NCBI GenBank assembly: GCA_000509105.1
Contig: BAIF02000102.1
Coordinates: 22,534-86,533, forward strand
Direction: 5' to 3'
DNA from: Clostridiales bacterium VE202-21
GTDB taxonomy: Bacteria > Bacillota > Clostridia > Lachnospirales > Lachnospiraceae
DNA: 64,000 bases
Shown here one piece after another: positions 33,454 to 44,204 of this stretch. The stretch's first letter is position 1, and every line of letters starts with the position of its first letter. The notes under the pieces are model-generated. The model was not told the DNA's origin and did not search any database. It was given only the letters and a program-made list of their open reading frames with translations. The translations under genes and the position numbers were made by a program.

Positions 33454-35205
33454 ATGAAGCTTACTAAAAAAACTACTGCTTTGTTGCTTACACTGGTTAT
33501 GACAACCTCTCTGTTCGGGGGAACTGCGCTGGCTCAGGATGATATAACGGGCCATGAATATGCAGTTGGCCAGGCTGTGGTGACGGAAGGCACCCAGGAG
33601 CCTGATGATGTCCGGGGCAACGAAGCAGCAGAGAAAATTGAACCGGGCCAGCCCACAGGTGAAACTGATGAACTGTCTGATAAAGACAGCCAGACAGCAG
33701 AAGGACAGCCCGGAAAAGAGGAGGATGCCATAACAGGCATTTCCGAAACTGATGAGATAAAAGAGGACACTGAAGAAGCAGATCTTCAGGAGGAAGAGGG
33801 GACTGAAGAAGCAGATCTCCAGGATGGGGAGGAAGAGGACACTGAGGCCCAGGCAGAGGCAGAACCATATATCAGTACATACAGCATTGGGGCAGAAGTG
33901 TTCAGTGATGTCAGAAAAAGTGACTGGTTCTATTCTTATGTGTCCTATGTATTGAATAAAGGTATTATGACCGGAATGGGAGATAATATGTTCTCGCCGT
34001 CCTCTGAACTGAGCAGAGCACAGTTTGCGACTGTACTGTATCGGATTGATGGAAGGGAGGATGTTTCCTATTCCGGTCGTTTTCCGGATGTACCGGATGG
34101 AACTTTTTTCACGAAAGCAGTTTTATGGGCAAGCAGGGATGAGGTGGCAGTCATCAGTGGCTATGAGGATGGAAGATTTGGTTCTTCTGATATGATCACA
34201 AGAGAGCAGCTGGTTACGATGATGTACCGCTATGCACAGTATAAGGGCTGTCAGCTGGAAAAAGGAAAATCCCTGAATTCCTTCCCGGATGTGGCTAAGG
34301 TCAGCAGTTTTGCAAAAGAGAGCATGCAGTGGGCTGTGGGCAGCGGTATAATCAAGGGAGACCAGGGCAGCCTTAATCCGCAGGGAAACACGAGCAGGGC
34401 GGTTTGTGCAACGATTATCCAGAGATTCTGCGAGACGTTTCTGCCGGGGCAGCTTCCGGACATTGAAATCAGTGCAGGCGTCGGGAAAGTAACTGTCAGC
34501 AATTCTAGTAAAAAGGACGGGACATTTAAGGTTACAGTATCGGATGTGACAGCATCTCAGGCCATCCGCAGAGTGCAGGTTCCGGCATGGTGTTCCGATG
34601 ACCAGAGTGATTTATATTGGTATACTGCAACACGGCAGTCAAACGGAACTTATGCTTTTACAGGGGATGTAAAGAACCATGGCTATCATGTTGGTACCTA
34701 TAAATTACTTGTATATGTCGAGCTGGAGATGGGAATCCGTCTGAAGGCAGGGGAACAGAGCGCTAAAATCGAAGGCTCAGCGGCTAAGATGCGCGTGGAC
34801 AGACATGTAGAGAATGTTTACAGCGAGGTCGGAAAGGATCTGAATGCCTGCTACTGGTGGGTCGTGAATAATGTAAGTTATTATACGCTGCCGATTCCGC
34901 TGGATCCGCCGGAGGGTTTTACAAGGGCCCAATGGTACTCTATCTGGGCTTTTGAACAACACCGAGGAAATTGCTACTGTTATGCAGCCGCCTTTTATTT
35001 CCTGGCTAAAGGGCTGGGTTATGACGCTGAATTCGTAGAGGGGCAGGTCGGTATGGCATCCGGAGGTTATGGGCCTCATGGCTGGGTCGTGATCAATATA
35101 GATGGCGCATCTTACATATGCGATCCGGAAGCTCAGGCAGAGATTGGCATATATAATTTCTATATGCAGCCAATCAACAGCCCGGTATTGCAGTATCGGT
35201 GGTAG
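33454..35205 (+). CDS. SLH protein with transglutaminase-like domain
   Basis: A 583-residue secreted protein. The signal peptide ends near ALAQ (residues 1-28), then an acidic repetitive linker with a duplicated TEEADLQ unit follows. Three SLH repeats (about residues 150-330) contain LSRAQFATVLYR, ITREQLVTMMYRYAQ and TSRAVCATIIQRF. The C-terminal transglutaminase core has Cys in RGNCYCYAAAF, His in GPHGWVV and Asp in YICDPE. It is wall-anchored through SLH and may cross-link or cleave surface peptides. The start follows AGGAGG. Confidence 0.9.
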   Translation: MKLTKKTTALLLTLVMTTSLFGGTALAQDDITGHEYAVGQAVVTEGTQEPDDVRGNEAAEKIEPGQPTGETDELSDKDSQTAEGQPGKEEDAITGISETDEIKEDTEEADLQEEEGTEEADLQDGEEEDTEAQAEAEPYISTYSIGAEVFSDVRKSDWFYSYVSYVLNKGIMTGMGDNMFSPSSELSRAQFATVLYRIDGREDVSYSGRFPDVPDGTFFTKAVLWASRDEVAVISGYEDGRFGSSDMITREQLVTMMYRYAQYKGCQLEKGKSLNSFPDVAKVSSFAKESMQWAVGSGIIKGDQGSLNPQGNTSRAVCATIIQRFCETFLPGQLPDIEISAGVGKVTVSNSSKKDGTFKVTVSDVTASQAIRRVQVPAWCSDDQSDLYWYTATRQSNGTYAFTGDVKNHGYHVGTYKLLVYVELEMGIRLKAGEQSAKIEGSAAKMRVDRHVENVYSEVGKDLNACYWWVVNNVSYYTLPIPLDPPEGFTRAQWYSIWAFEQHRGNCYCYAAAFYFLAKGLGYDAEFVEGQVGMASGGYGPHGWVVINIDGASYICDPEAQAEIGIYNFYMQPINSPVLQYRW

Positions 35206-35222
35206 AAAGGAATTAAACATCT

Positions 35223-36629
35223 ATGGTGTTCAGCTCAATGGTTTTTATGTGTGTATTTCTGCCGGTAGTTCTAGTGCTGTACTATTTGCTGCCGACTCTG
35301 CGTTTAAAGAATTTTTTGTTAATCATTGCCAGTCTGCTGTTCTATGCTTACGGGGAACCGGTCTATGTACTGCTGATGATTTTCAGTATTATCATCAATT
35401 ATCTGTTTGGCAGGACGATGGCAGCAGCAAACAGAAGTTTAAAAAAAGGGATGCTGGCATTATCGATCTGTGTAAATCTGGGATTTCTGGTGGTTTTTAA
35501 ATATGCGGATATGATGATAGGTACGGTCAACCGGCAGTGTGGTATGGCGATACCGGAAGTCCGCCTGGCGCTGCCTATCGGTATTTCATTTTTTACCTTC
35601 CAGGCAATGTCGTATGTAATTGACGCTTACCGGCAGGATGTTAAGGTACAGAAAAATCTGTGGAATATGATTTTATACATCTCATTTTTTCCACAGCTTA
35701 TCGCTGGGCCTATCGTTAAATACCATGATATAGAAAAGCAGATTACGGACAGGCATGCCGATCTGAAAGAGATTGCAGAAGGGATGCGCCGCTTTATCAT
35801 AGGATTAGCCAAAAAGGTTCTGATCTCAAATACTGTGGCAGTGGCTGCAGACGCTCTGTTTGGGACTCCGATAGGGGAAATTAATATTTTCTCCGCCTGG
35901 ATTGCCGCTATTGCCTATATGCTCCAGATTTATTATGATTTCAGCGGCTACAGCGATATGGCAATCGGGCTTGGGCATATGTTTGGATTTCATTTCCTGG
36001 AGAATTTCCGGCATCCGTATGTGTCTGGGAGCGTACAGGAGTTTTGGCGGAGATGGCATATATCTCTGTCTACCTGGTTCAAAGAATATCTGTATTTTCC
36101 TTTGGGAGGGAATCGGAAAGGAAAACTGCGGACCTGCCTTAATAAGATTATTGTTTTTTTTGCCACGGGCCTGTGGCATGGTGCGAACTGGACCTTCGTG
36201 CTATGGGGGCTTTGGCATGGGGCATTTCTTCTTCTGGAAGAGATTCTTCCTATTAAAAAACTACCGAAAGTATTCTGCCATCTGTACACTCTTTTAGTTG
36301 TCTGTATGGGATTTGTCATGTTCCGGGCGGATACCATTACCCAGGGAATTCAAATGATCGGGAAAATGTTTACGGGCTGGGACTTTAGTGCCGGGATGAT
36401 AAACGTGGCGGTCAGCCAGATGAATCCGCTGTTTGACTTGACAGTTGTTCTGGGAGTGGTTGGAAGTATACCGCTTTTGGATAAGTTCAGGATGCTGTCG
36501 GAAAAAGCAGGCGGCAAGGGCAGGGCAGCAACTGCCGCAAGCTATGCGGGAAGTTTTATCTTGCTGCTGCTTTGTATGCTGAGCCTTTCCAGCGGCACAT
36601 ATAATCCTTTTATTTATTTTAGATTTTAG
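35223..36629 (+). CDS. MBOAT family O-acyltransferase (AlgI-like)
   Basis: A 468-residue membrane protein of the AlgI/DltB type that passes acyl groups across the membrane to surface glycans. Signatures are LPIGISFFTFQAMSYVID, DFSGYSDMAIGLG, FWRRWHISLSTWFKEYLYFP and the catalytic histidine region GLWHGANWTFVLWGLWHG. The ribosome site is AAAGGA. It is followed by an AlgX/AlgJ-like gene, the usual partner in polysaccharide O-acetylation. Confidence 0.93.
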   Translation: MVFSSMVFMCVFLPVVLVLYYLLPTLRLKNFLLIIASLLFYAYGEPVYVLLMIFSIIINYLFGRTMAAANRSLKKGMLALSICVNLGFLVVFKYADMMIGTVNRQCGMAIPEVRLALPIGISFFTFQAMSYVIDAYRQDVKVQKNLWNMILYISFFPQLIAGPIVKYHDIEKQITDRHADLKEIAEGMRRFIIGLAKKVLISNTVAVAADALFGTPIGEINIFSAWIAAIAYMLQIYYDFSGYSDMAIGLGHMFGFHFLENFRHPYVSGSVQEFWRRWHISLSTWFKEYLYFPLGGNRKGKLRTCLNKIIVFFATGLWHGANWTFVLWGLWHGAFLLLEEILPIKKLPKVFCHLYTLLVVCMGFVMFRADTITQGIQMIGKMFTGWDFSAGMINVAVSQMNPLFDLTVVLGVVGSIPLLDKFRMLSEKAGGKGRAATAASYAGSFILLLLCMLSLSSGTYNPFIYFRF

Positions 36630-36642
36630 GAGAATACAGAAG

Positions 36643-38041
36643 ATGAAAAATAAGAGATATCTGATATTTATCATACTGGTCTGGATTGTCCTTATAGTTC
36701 CCTTTGCCGGGATGACATTTTGGCCGACAAATACTACCTCTGAGAATACGGTTCTGGCAGAATGGCCGGCGATAAAAAATGAAGATGGATGGAATAAGGA
36801 CTATTTATCTGAAATGGGCGAATATTTTGAGGATCACTTTGCTTTCAGGCAGTATTTTGTTACTGCAAATGCAGTAATACGAAGCAGAACGGTTAAGAGC
36901 CAGGCGACGGAGCAGGTGGTTCTTGGGACGGATGGATGGCTGTATTACAGTGGCACACTGGACGACTATCAAGGCAGAAATCTGCTGTCGGATAGGGAAT
37001 TGTTTAATATTGTCCACAATCTGTCACTGATCCAGGAATATGTGGAGGGACAGGGCAGTACATTCCGCTTGACCATAGCGCCCAATAAAAACAGCCTCTA
37101 CAGTGGAAACATGCCTTATTATTATCGGAAAGGGGGGGGCGAATAATATTGCCATGCTCAGCTCCAGGCTTCTGGCTGCAGGAATTCAATATACAAATTT
37201 ATTTGATGCTTTTAGATCCCGGGATGAGGTATTGTATTTTGAAAGAGACTCCCACTGGAACAACCGGGGCGCGGTACTGGCATATAACACGCTGATGGAT
37301 TCTATAGGGCGGGAACACGAGACCTATCTGAACGTCCCTTATGAGATCCAAAAGGTGCATACGGGGGATATCGATGAAATGCTGTATCCGCTGGCTGCCG
37401 AACCGGAAGAAGAATATTTCTATGACAAACAGCAAAGTTTCAGTTATGTGAATGACGTGACCGATAATATGGACGAATGGATAGAAACGGTGAACCCTGA
37501 TAAACAGGGAAGCATACTTATGTTTCGGGATTCCTTTGGAGAGAGTCTTCTTCCTTTTGTAGCAGATGAGATGGGAAAGGGGTATTTTTCAAGACTGGTT
37601 CCCTATAATCTGACACAGATAGAAGATCTGCATCCGGATTATGTCGTGATTGAAAAGGTTGAACGTAATATCAAAGACTTTATCGAGGATGTTCCAATTA
37701 TGGAAACGTCCCAGGTAGAAGCAATATTTGCCCCGGAAGCTGTGACGGACTCCACAATAGAGACTTCAAAAGAAGGTTCGTATCTGCTGATAAAGGGTAG
37801 CATAGATGAAAAGTATATATCCGGGGACACAGAAATTACAGTATCTGTAAGAAATAATCAGACAATGGAATCCAGAACCTATAAAACATTTTATACAAAG
37901 ACAGAAGAGGGAGACGGAAACGGGTATCAGCTATACATAAAGGGAAGCTCTGTACATGCCGGGCAACTCCATATTAATACAATTGTTACAAATAAAGGCC
38001 AGTCTTTTATTGTGGCCGGCAAAGATATACAATGGAACTAA
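36643..38041 (+). pseudogene. AlgX/AlgJ-like (DHHW) protein, frameshifted at a G8 tract
   Basis: One gene of about 465 codons split in two frames. The first part (36643-37146) has a signal anchor, EDHFAFRQYF and GTDGWLYYSG, typical of the SGNH-like acetyltransferase family. The second part continues with FERDSHWNNRGAVLAYN (the DxHW active site) and ILMFRDSFGESLLP (the Ser motif). The join is eight Gs at 37132-37139; seven would read RKGGANNIAM without a break. It should O-acetylate a surface polymer with the MBOAT partner. Sequence error or phase variation are both possible. Confidence 0.82.
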
Positions 38042-38067
38042 GAAAAAGGACATTAGGAGGAAACAAG

Positions 38068-38868
38068 ATGAAGAAAGCAGTGATCTGTCTGTTGATGGCA
38101 GTTTGTCTGTGTGCAGCAGCTGCCGGATGCAGCAAAAAAAATGAGGTTACAGAGAAAGAGGATAAAAAGCAGAGCACAGAAACAAAAACAGACGACAAAG
38201 AGGAGAAGGAAGAATATAAGGTGATCGGCACGAAGACAGATACGTCCTATGAAGTGCTTATGAAAAACAGTACCGGGAAAGATGTGACAGGGATTTCCAT
38301 TAAGACATCGGATAAAACAGAATATCCGGCAAATATGATGAAATCAGATCAAGTTTTGAAAAATGGTGAGACGGCACAGCTTTATTACACGCCCGAGAAG
38401 ACGGCGGATGCAAATGCGGCAGCCACGGACAAAGCCATTAATGTGGTTTACAATGTACAGCTGACTATGGCGGATGACAGTAAGCTGGAGTTGAGTTCGC
38501 TTGGCTTTGACGATATTTTGAAGGATGTAGAAATCTGCTTTGAAGATGATGTTGTATTTGCAAAATATGCAAGCAAGGCATCCGGAGATGAAGTGAGTAC
38601 AAAAGAACAGGAACTTGGCGTGAAAGCACAGAAGGAAGTCCAGGCCCAGGCAGCGGCAGAAGCGGAAGCAAAAGCAGCAGCCGATGCACAGGCAGCGGCT
38701 CAGGCAGCTGATGTGCAGAGCGGTGCACAGGAGAATACAGACGATTATACAGACTATTCTTATGCAGAAGAGACACCGCAGGCACCTGCTGAGGATCCGG
38801 TGCCCCAGGAAACGGCGCCGGAACAGTCAGCAGATAATTGCCTGGATGGAGTCGTGATTAATCAGTAA
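38068..38868 (+). CDS. Surface lipoprotein with Ala/Gln-rich tail
   Basis: A 266-residue lipoprotein: signal MKKAVICLLMAVCL with lipobox AAAAGC, then a Lys/Glu-rich linker. A central beta domain (about residues 55-170) is followed by a long Ala/Gln/Glu helical stretch and a Pro-rich tail. I do not recognise the domain by name. ATG behind TAGGAGG; an ORF start 12 codons earlier is not used. It lies directly after the O-acylation genes and is probably co-transcribed. Confidence 0.8.
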   Translation: MKKAVICLLMAVCLCAAAAGCSKKNEVTEKEDKKQSTETKTDDKEEKEEYKVIGTKTDTSYEVLMKNSTGKDVTGISIKTSDKTEYPANMMKSDQVLKNGETAQLYYTPEKTADANAAATDKAINVVYNVQLTMADDSKLELSSLGFDDILKDVEICFEDDVVFAKYASKASGDEVSTKEQELGVKAQKEVQAQAAAEAEAKAAADAQAAAQAADVQSGAQENTDDYTDYSYAEETPQAPAEDPVPQETAPEQSADNCLDGVVINQ

Positions 38869-39034
38869 ATGTGATGAATAATCTGAATATATGGTAAATT
38901 ATGGGGGATTCATGTATGCATTTTGGTCTTGCGTATGAGGTGAAGATACGTTATACTGATGGCATGGACTGTAGGGGGGACAGGTTTTAACCTGTAGCTG
39001 CAGTGTGACAAAAGACAGAGAGGAGTATACGTAA

Positions 39035-41029
39035 ATGAGAAAGCAGAGGAAGACACTGCTGTGTATTCTGAGCCTGTGTATCTGCTTATTTGCAGGTATG
39101 TGGGGCTCATTTGACGTACAGGCAGAGGAGTACGAAGGCCGACCCATAACAGGCATGGATGAAGAGGGAAACATCTATGAGATAGAGCCTGAGGTAGGGC
39201 TGGTGGAGGAGGAAATCACAACATTTGCCAACAGCAGTGAGAAGATTGTGAATTTCAATACCAAAGGGAATGCGGTGACAGAATATACCGAAGTTGGTAC
39301 AGGCGATGCAGGTTATACCAATGGAGCTTCGGGCGCAGATGCCGCATACCTGGGAGAATCGGGCGGGAAAGTAAAGTTTATGCTTTCAGGCGTGATAGGA
39401 GAAGTAAACAAAAGCGAAGTACAAGTGTTGAATAAATCATCGGCAAAGTCGTTGAGTTACTACACTGTATCAGGCGGATGGCTTGTACATAGAATTACAA
39501 CAAATTTGAATAGCAGTAATTATGCAGGCAGTATTCGCTGTGGACGCGCCCCGTCTTTCCTGGCGGAGGGCAGTACATATTATAGTTATGATGGCCATTA
39601 TTTTTATGCTTCAGATAAATTTGCGGTAATGCTGAATGATTATAAAAACAACAGCAGGAGCAGTTCCATTAATCCGGGCAGCCCATATTATAACTACTTT
39701 CAATATCTGCCTATGAGAAGCTCCAGTTCTTATTCTTCGGCGTCTATGGATTCCCTAATTGCAAGTGAGACCAGAACCGAGTCTAAGATGCGTGGAATAG
39801 GATCTTCCTTGGTAAGCCATCAGAATACATATGGAGTGAACGGCCTGCTGACGGCAGGAATTGCGGCAAATGAAAGTGCATGGGGAAACAGTAATCTGGC
39901 ACTTACAAAGAATAATATTTTTGGAATAAATGCAGTGGATTCTAATCCGGATGATGCATTTTCTTACGCAAGTATAGATGTTTGTATCAAAGCATTTTCT
40001 GAAACTTATATGTCAAAAGGGTATTTAAATCCCAAGGACTGGCGTTATTTCGGCGGCTTTTTAGGGAATAAGGCCAGCGGAATTAATGTGAAGTATGCTT
40101 CTGATCCGTACTGGGGAGAAAAGGCTGCAGCCGCGGCCTGGTTCCTGGATGAAGCGGGTGGAAATCAGGATCAGAATGTATATACAATTGCAATCAAAGA
40201 TACCATGGCGAACAGCCATCAGAATGTACAGGTAAGAGCCGAGAGCAATGCAGGTTCTACGGTTCTTTACTCAACAGGTACTCAGTCCAACACATCACTG
40301 CTGATTTTAGATAATACATCACAAAACGGTTTTTACAAAGTGATAAGCGATGGTGTGCTGAACAGTTCCCGAACGGGACTAGACGCTTCTTCAGGCAAAT
40401 TCGATTTCAGCAGCATGTATGGTTACGTTGCAGCTGATAGTATCGTTATTGTTAATAAGGGGACAAACCTGGCAGGTGTTGACAGGTTTATGGATGTGGA
40501 TGGAAGTGCATGGTTTTATGAGTATGTGAAGTTTGTATACGACCGTGGCATCATGACCGGTATGGATATGTTCAGGTTTGGACCGGGAGAAGATTTAAGC
40601 CGCGCGCAGTTTGCAACAATTCTCTACCGTATGGCCGGTTCTCCTTCTGTATCATACAGCAATGTATTCCCGGATGTGCAGGACGGTTATTTCTTTACAT
40701 CTCCGGTGTTGTGGGCCTACGGCAATCAGGTCATAACCGGTTATGAGAATGGAACATTCGGCCCCGGAGATCTCATTACAAGAGAGCAAATGGCGGTGCT
40801 GATGTACCGGTACGCAAAATACTGTGGACTAGATACAAAGGACAGCGCTGATCTTAACAGTTTTCCGGATGCAGGCAAAGTCAGCGGATTCTCCCAGGAA
40901 GCCATGAGGTGGGCTGTGGGCGCGGGACTGATCCAGGGAGATCAGGGGACCTTAAATCCACAGGGAAATGCCAGCCGTGCACATTGTGCAACTATTATTA
41001 CGCGGTTCATGCAGAAGTATGGACTGTAA
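39035..41029 (+). CDS. SLH-anchored glucosaminidase (GH73-like)
   Basis: A 664-residue secreted hydrolase. A signal peptide (to about residue 31) leads to a mature region whose glucosaminidase domain lies at about residues 245-370: VNGLLTAGIAANESAWGNSN with the catalytic Glu, then TKNNIFGINA and a YWGEKAAAAAW segment. An SH3-like region follows (NVQVRAESNAGSTVLY), and three C-terminal SLH repeats contain LSRAQFATILYR and ITREQMAVLMYRYAK. It would cleave peptidoglycan between GlcNAc and MurNAc while bound to the wall. Its leader at 38870-39030 holds no gene. Confidence 0.9.
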   Translation: MRKQRKTLLCILSLCICLFAGMWGSFDVQAEEYEGRPITGMDEEGNIYEIEPEVGLVEEEITTFANSSEKIVNFNTKGNAVTEYTEVGTGDAGYTNGASGADAAYLGESGGKVKFMLSGVIGEVNKSEVQVLNKSSAKSLSYYTVSGGWLVHRITTNLNSSNYAGSIRCGRAPSFLAEGSTYYSYDGHYFYASDKFAVMLNDYKNNSRSSSINPGSPYYNYFQYLPMRSSSSYSSASMDSLIASETRTESKMRGIGSSLVSHQNTYGVNGLLTAGIAANESAWGNSNLALTKNNIFGINAVDSNPDDAFSYASIDVCIKAFSETYMSKGYLNPKDWRYFGGFLGNKASGINVKYASDPYWGEKAAAAAWFLDEAGGNQDQNVYTIAIKDTMANSHQNVQVRAESNAGSTVLYSTGTQSNTSLLILDNTSQNGFYKVISDGVLNSSRTGLDASSGKFDFSSMYGYVAADSIVIVNKGTNLAGVDRFMDVDGSAWFYEYVKFVYDRGIMTGMDMFRFGPGEDLSRAQFATILYRMAGSPSVSYSNVFPDVQDGYFFTSPVLWAYGNQVITGYENGTFGPGDLITREQMAVLMYRYAKYCGLDTKDSADLNSFPDAGKVSGFSQEAMRWAVGAGLIQGDQGTLNPQGNASRAHCATIITRFMQKYGL

Positions 41030-41050
41030 GACACAAGGAACAAGGAGGAA

Positions 41051-42129
41051 ATGTATGAAAGTAACTATGAAAAAACGATGAAAAATGTCCTTCTGACATT
41101 TGCCCTGGTGATGTTTGGAACCCTGATTGCGGGATTCAATTCCAAGGCTGCCGGAAGAGTGGGCATGTCAATCTCAACGGAAGGTGAAGTGGCGGCTGAC
41201 AAGCAGGTCACATTTGACTTAAAAGTTGAAAATGGAACTTCTGATATTACTTATGAAACAGGGCATCTCGCACTGGGTATCTTTTCACTTGACCCAAAGG
41301 ATGACGTGAGCAGCTTTCAGTGGACTGCAGACAATGCAATCATCGTTAATCCTAACGACGCATCGGTTGCCGCAAACGCTGAAAAAATGGCATCTAAAGG
41401 TGAACTTAAGCTGAAGTTCTCCGGAACCCTTCCATCTACGTGGGATAAGGAAAGCTGCATGGCTGTTATGGCAATCAGCCTCAGGGAGGACGGCAGCTAT
41501 GAGTTGATAGAGATGGCATTATATGGTGACCTGCCATATACGGACGTGACACGTCAGGACTGGTTTGTAAATTATGCAACAATGCTGTATAAAATGGATA
41601 TCATGACCGGTATGAATGAAACGACCTCGGGGGAGGGGAAAAGGTGAGCCGTGCGCAGTTCGCTACCATACTCTGGAGAATGGAAGACATGCCGGAAGCT
41701 GTATATGATGCAAATAGATTTCCTGATGTTCCGGATGGAGAATTCTTTACAAAACCCGTGATGTGGGCAAGCGATAAAGATGTTAACATTATTACAGGAT
41801 ATGCGGACGGAAAATTTGGAGCAGGCGATGAGATTACCAGGGAGCAGATTGCAGTTATGATGTATAGATATGCCCAATTTGCTAAACTGGACGTTTCAGG
41901 TGTGGGGGATTTAAGTGTATTTCCGGATGGAAAAGACGTGAGCGGATTTGCTGTTGATGCTATGAAGTGGGCGGTAGGAAGCGGACTGATCAGCGGAAAT
42001 GGTGATGGAACTCTGAATCCCCAGGGAACTGCTGGAAGAGCAGAGTGTTCCGCAATCATCAGCAGATTTATGATGAGCGCAATTGGTACATTTGACAGCC
42101 AGGCAGAGGCTTTCGCATTAGAGCAGTAG
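41051..42129 (+). pseudogene. SLH protein of unknown function, frameshifted
   Basis: A signal peptide, then an Ig-like beta domain (about residues 30-150), then three SLH repeats. The frame breaks at about 41625-41640 inside SLH repeat 1; one added base gives TTFGGGEKVSRAQFATILW, a normal SLH junction. A second break may lie near 41073: the ATG at 41055 has ideal AAGGAGG spacing and reads MKVTMKKR-stop, while the main frame starts with only 2 bases from that site. With both repaired it would be a standard secreted SLH protein. The binding partner of the beta domain is unknown. Confidence 0.75.
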
Positions 42130-42243
42130 AAAGACATTTAAGTATCAGAATATGAAACAGACATGATTTAAGATGAGGCAGCGATACGCTGGAAGGCGGC
42201 ATTGCGCCTCATTTTTGCAGGGCATAAATAAGGGGAGGCTTAA

Positions 42244-44169
42244 ATGAAGAAAGCAAAAAGAATAGTCGCGGGATTTCTGGCACTCGTGCTGTTGATGGGG
42301 ATGGGCGTATCAGAGGCGGGAGCAGAAGAGCCGATGATTGAGAAGCCCTATCTGGGATTGGATCCTTCTACGGTTATTGATAGTGAGGCAGAAGTGCCTG
42401 ATATACCCGATATGGAGGCTTACAGTGGGAGCAGTGCGGTTATTCAGATGGAGGGGTCTAAAAAAGGGATTCATGGGTCAGAATGGATGTCAGCCGGAGC
42501 AAAAGGGATGGTTGGTGTTAAACATGTGCTGCTGAACCTGGGCATCACTCAGTTTCTCTCGAATGGTGATACGGAGTATACATACAATGGAAAAACTTAC
42601 ATGTTTAATTCTAATTATTCGAAAGGATTTGAGAAGACAGTACGCGCCCTGAATGCAAAAGGGGTTACTGTAACGACTGTACTTCTGGTACAGGATGACA
42701 GAGGTCTGAAAGAATGGGAAGACTTGGTCTATAACTCGGAGCGGGGCCACAATTTTTATGCATTGAGTACAAAGACCGAGGAAGCGAGGGACACATGGAG
42801 TGCGCTTTTTGGTTTTCTGGCCGAAAAGTTCGGACAGCCCGGCTGTTTTATTGAAAACTGGATATTGGGAAATGAAGTAAATATGCCTTCCGCTTATAAT
42901 TGGACCGGTACTCTAAGCCCGTCTACCAATGCAAAGGTATATGCGCAGTCTTTTATTTTGCTTTATAACGCACTGCAGGAACAGAATGTACAGCGTCAAG
43001 GTGTGGCAGATGCGAAGGCATACATTTCGCTGGACAGAAGCTGGAATAATAATGGAAATTATACAGGTATAGGGGCAAAAGATTTTCTTGACAGATTTGC
43101 TGCAGAATTGAACGTATTGCAGCCAGATGTGAACTGGTGTGTTGCATTTCATCCCTATGCGGTTGTGATGGATCCGACAAGTAATAAGTTTACAGAGTCT
43201 GAGAAACTGTTATGGGGAAATAATAAATACACACCGAATAATCTGAACGCACAATTTGTTACCGCGGCTAATCTAAATGTACTGACGGATTACGTGAAGA
43301 ATACTTACGGTGCACAGCATAGGATTATCTTGTCTGAGCAGGGGTTTGATGCTAAGGGCGGAGAAGACTATCAGGCGGCCAGTCTGGCATATACTTTTTA
43401 TGCCGGACAATTTAATGACATGGTCGATGCAGTTATTTTCAGAAGCTGGGAGGACAATCCAGATGAAATGGGCCTTCAGCTGGGCATTCTGGGAAGAAAG
43501 GCATATCAGGTCTTTAAGTATATGGATACGAATATTTATGGCGGGGCAACAAACCAGTGTTTGAATACAATTGGAATACAGAGCTGGAAGGATATTGTAA
43601 AAGGGTTTGATATGCACGGAATGGGGTACAGGGACGTATCTTATGACAGCTGGTATCTAGATGCAGTAAAAGCAGTTAACGATGCCGGATGGATGACTGG
43701 ATTAAATGAAACTAATTTTGGTGCAGGAGAAAATCTTGGAAGAGGACAGTTCGCGACCATCCTCTATCGCATGGAGGGCAGCCCTCAGCAGGGATATGTC
43801 AATAAATTTATCGATGTACCGGATCATCATTTTTTCTCAATCCCGGTCAGCTGGGCAAACAGTATTGGAATTATTACAGGTTATGGACACGATAATTTAT
43901 TTGGTACAGGCGATAATATTACCAGAGAACAGCTCGCAACACTGATATATCGTTACGCACAATATAAGGGGAAGGATACAGACGGAAGGGCAGATATGGG
44001 AAGATTCAGCGACGGAAAAAATGTAAGTGGATTTGCAGCGGAAGCCATGCAGTGGATTGTGAGCGAAGGAATTATTCAGGGTGAAGGGACGAACGGCCAG
44101 CTGAATCCGCAGGGACAGGTCAGCAGGGCCGTATGCGCAACCATTATTCAGAGATATTCCGGATTGTAA
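42244..44169 (+). CDS. DUF5722 glycosidase-like SLH protein
   Basis: A 641-residue secreted protein: a signal peptide, then a TIM-barrel-like domain of the DUF5722 type (about residues 60-450), then three SLH repeats. Clan GH-A-like acidic pairs are visible: NWILGNEVNM (acid/base) and RIILSEQGFD (nucleophile). SLH motifs LGRGQFATILYR, ITREQLATLIYRYAQ and VSRAVCATIIQRY close the protein. It is probably a wall-bound glycoside hydrolase; the substrate is unknown. Start behind AAGGGGAGG. Confidence 0.85.
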   Translation: MKKAKRIVAGFLALVLLMGMGVSEAGAEEPMIEKPYLGLDPSTVIDSEAEVPDIPDMEAYSGSSAVIQMEGSKKGIHGSEWMSAGAKGMVGVKHVLLNLGITQFLSNGDTEYTYNGKTYMFNSNYSKGFEKTVRALNAKGVTVTTVLLVQDDRGLKEWEDLVYNSERGHNFYALSTKTEEARDTWSALFGFLAEKFGQPGCFIENWILGNEVNMPSAYNWTGTLSPSTNAKVYAQSFILLYNALQEQNVQRQGVADAKAYISLDRSWNNNGNYTGIGAKDFLDRFAAELNVLQPDVNWCVAFHPYAVVMDPTSNKFTESEKLLWGNNKYTPNNLNAQFVTAANLNVLTDYVKNTYGAQHRIILSEQGFDAKGGEDYQAASLAYTFYAGQFNDMVDAVIFRSWEDNPDEMGLQLGILGRKAYQVFKYMDTNIYGGATNQCLNTIGIQSWKDIVKGFDMHGMGYRDVSYDSWYLDAVKAVNDAGWMTGLNETNFGAGENLGRGQFATILYRMEGSPQQGYVNKFIDVPDHHFFSIPVSWANSIGIITGYGHDNLFGTGDNITREQLATLIYRYAQYKGKDTDGRADMGRFSDGKNVSGFAAEAMQWIVSEGIIQGEGTNGQLNPQGQVSRAVCATIIQRYSGL

Positions 44170-44204
44170 ATAATGAATAGAATTGAGAAAGCAGTGGGAA
44201 GTCT

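Noticed and set aside
33770..33850. Short duplicated TEEADLQ unit considered as a repeat array
   Set aside because: It is a two-copy coding duplication in an acidic linker, not a CRISPR or regulatory array.
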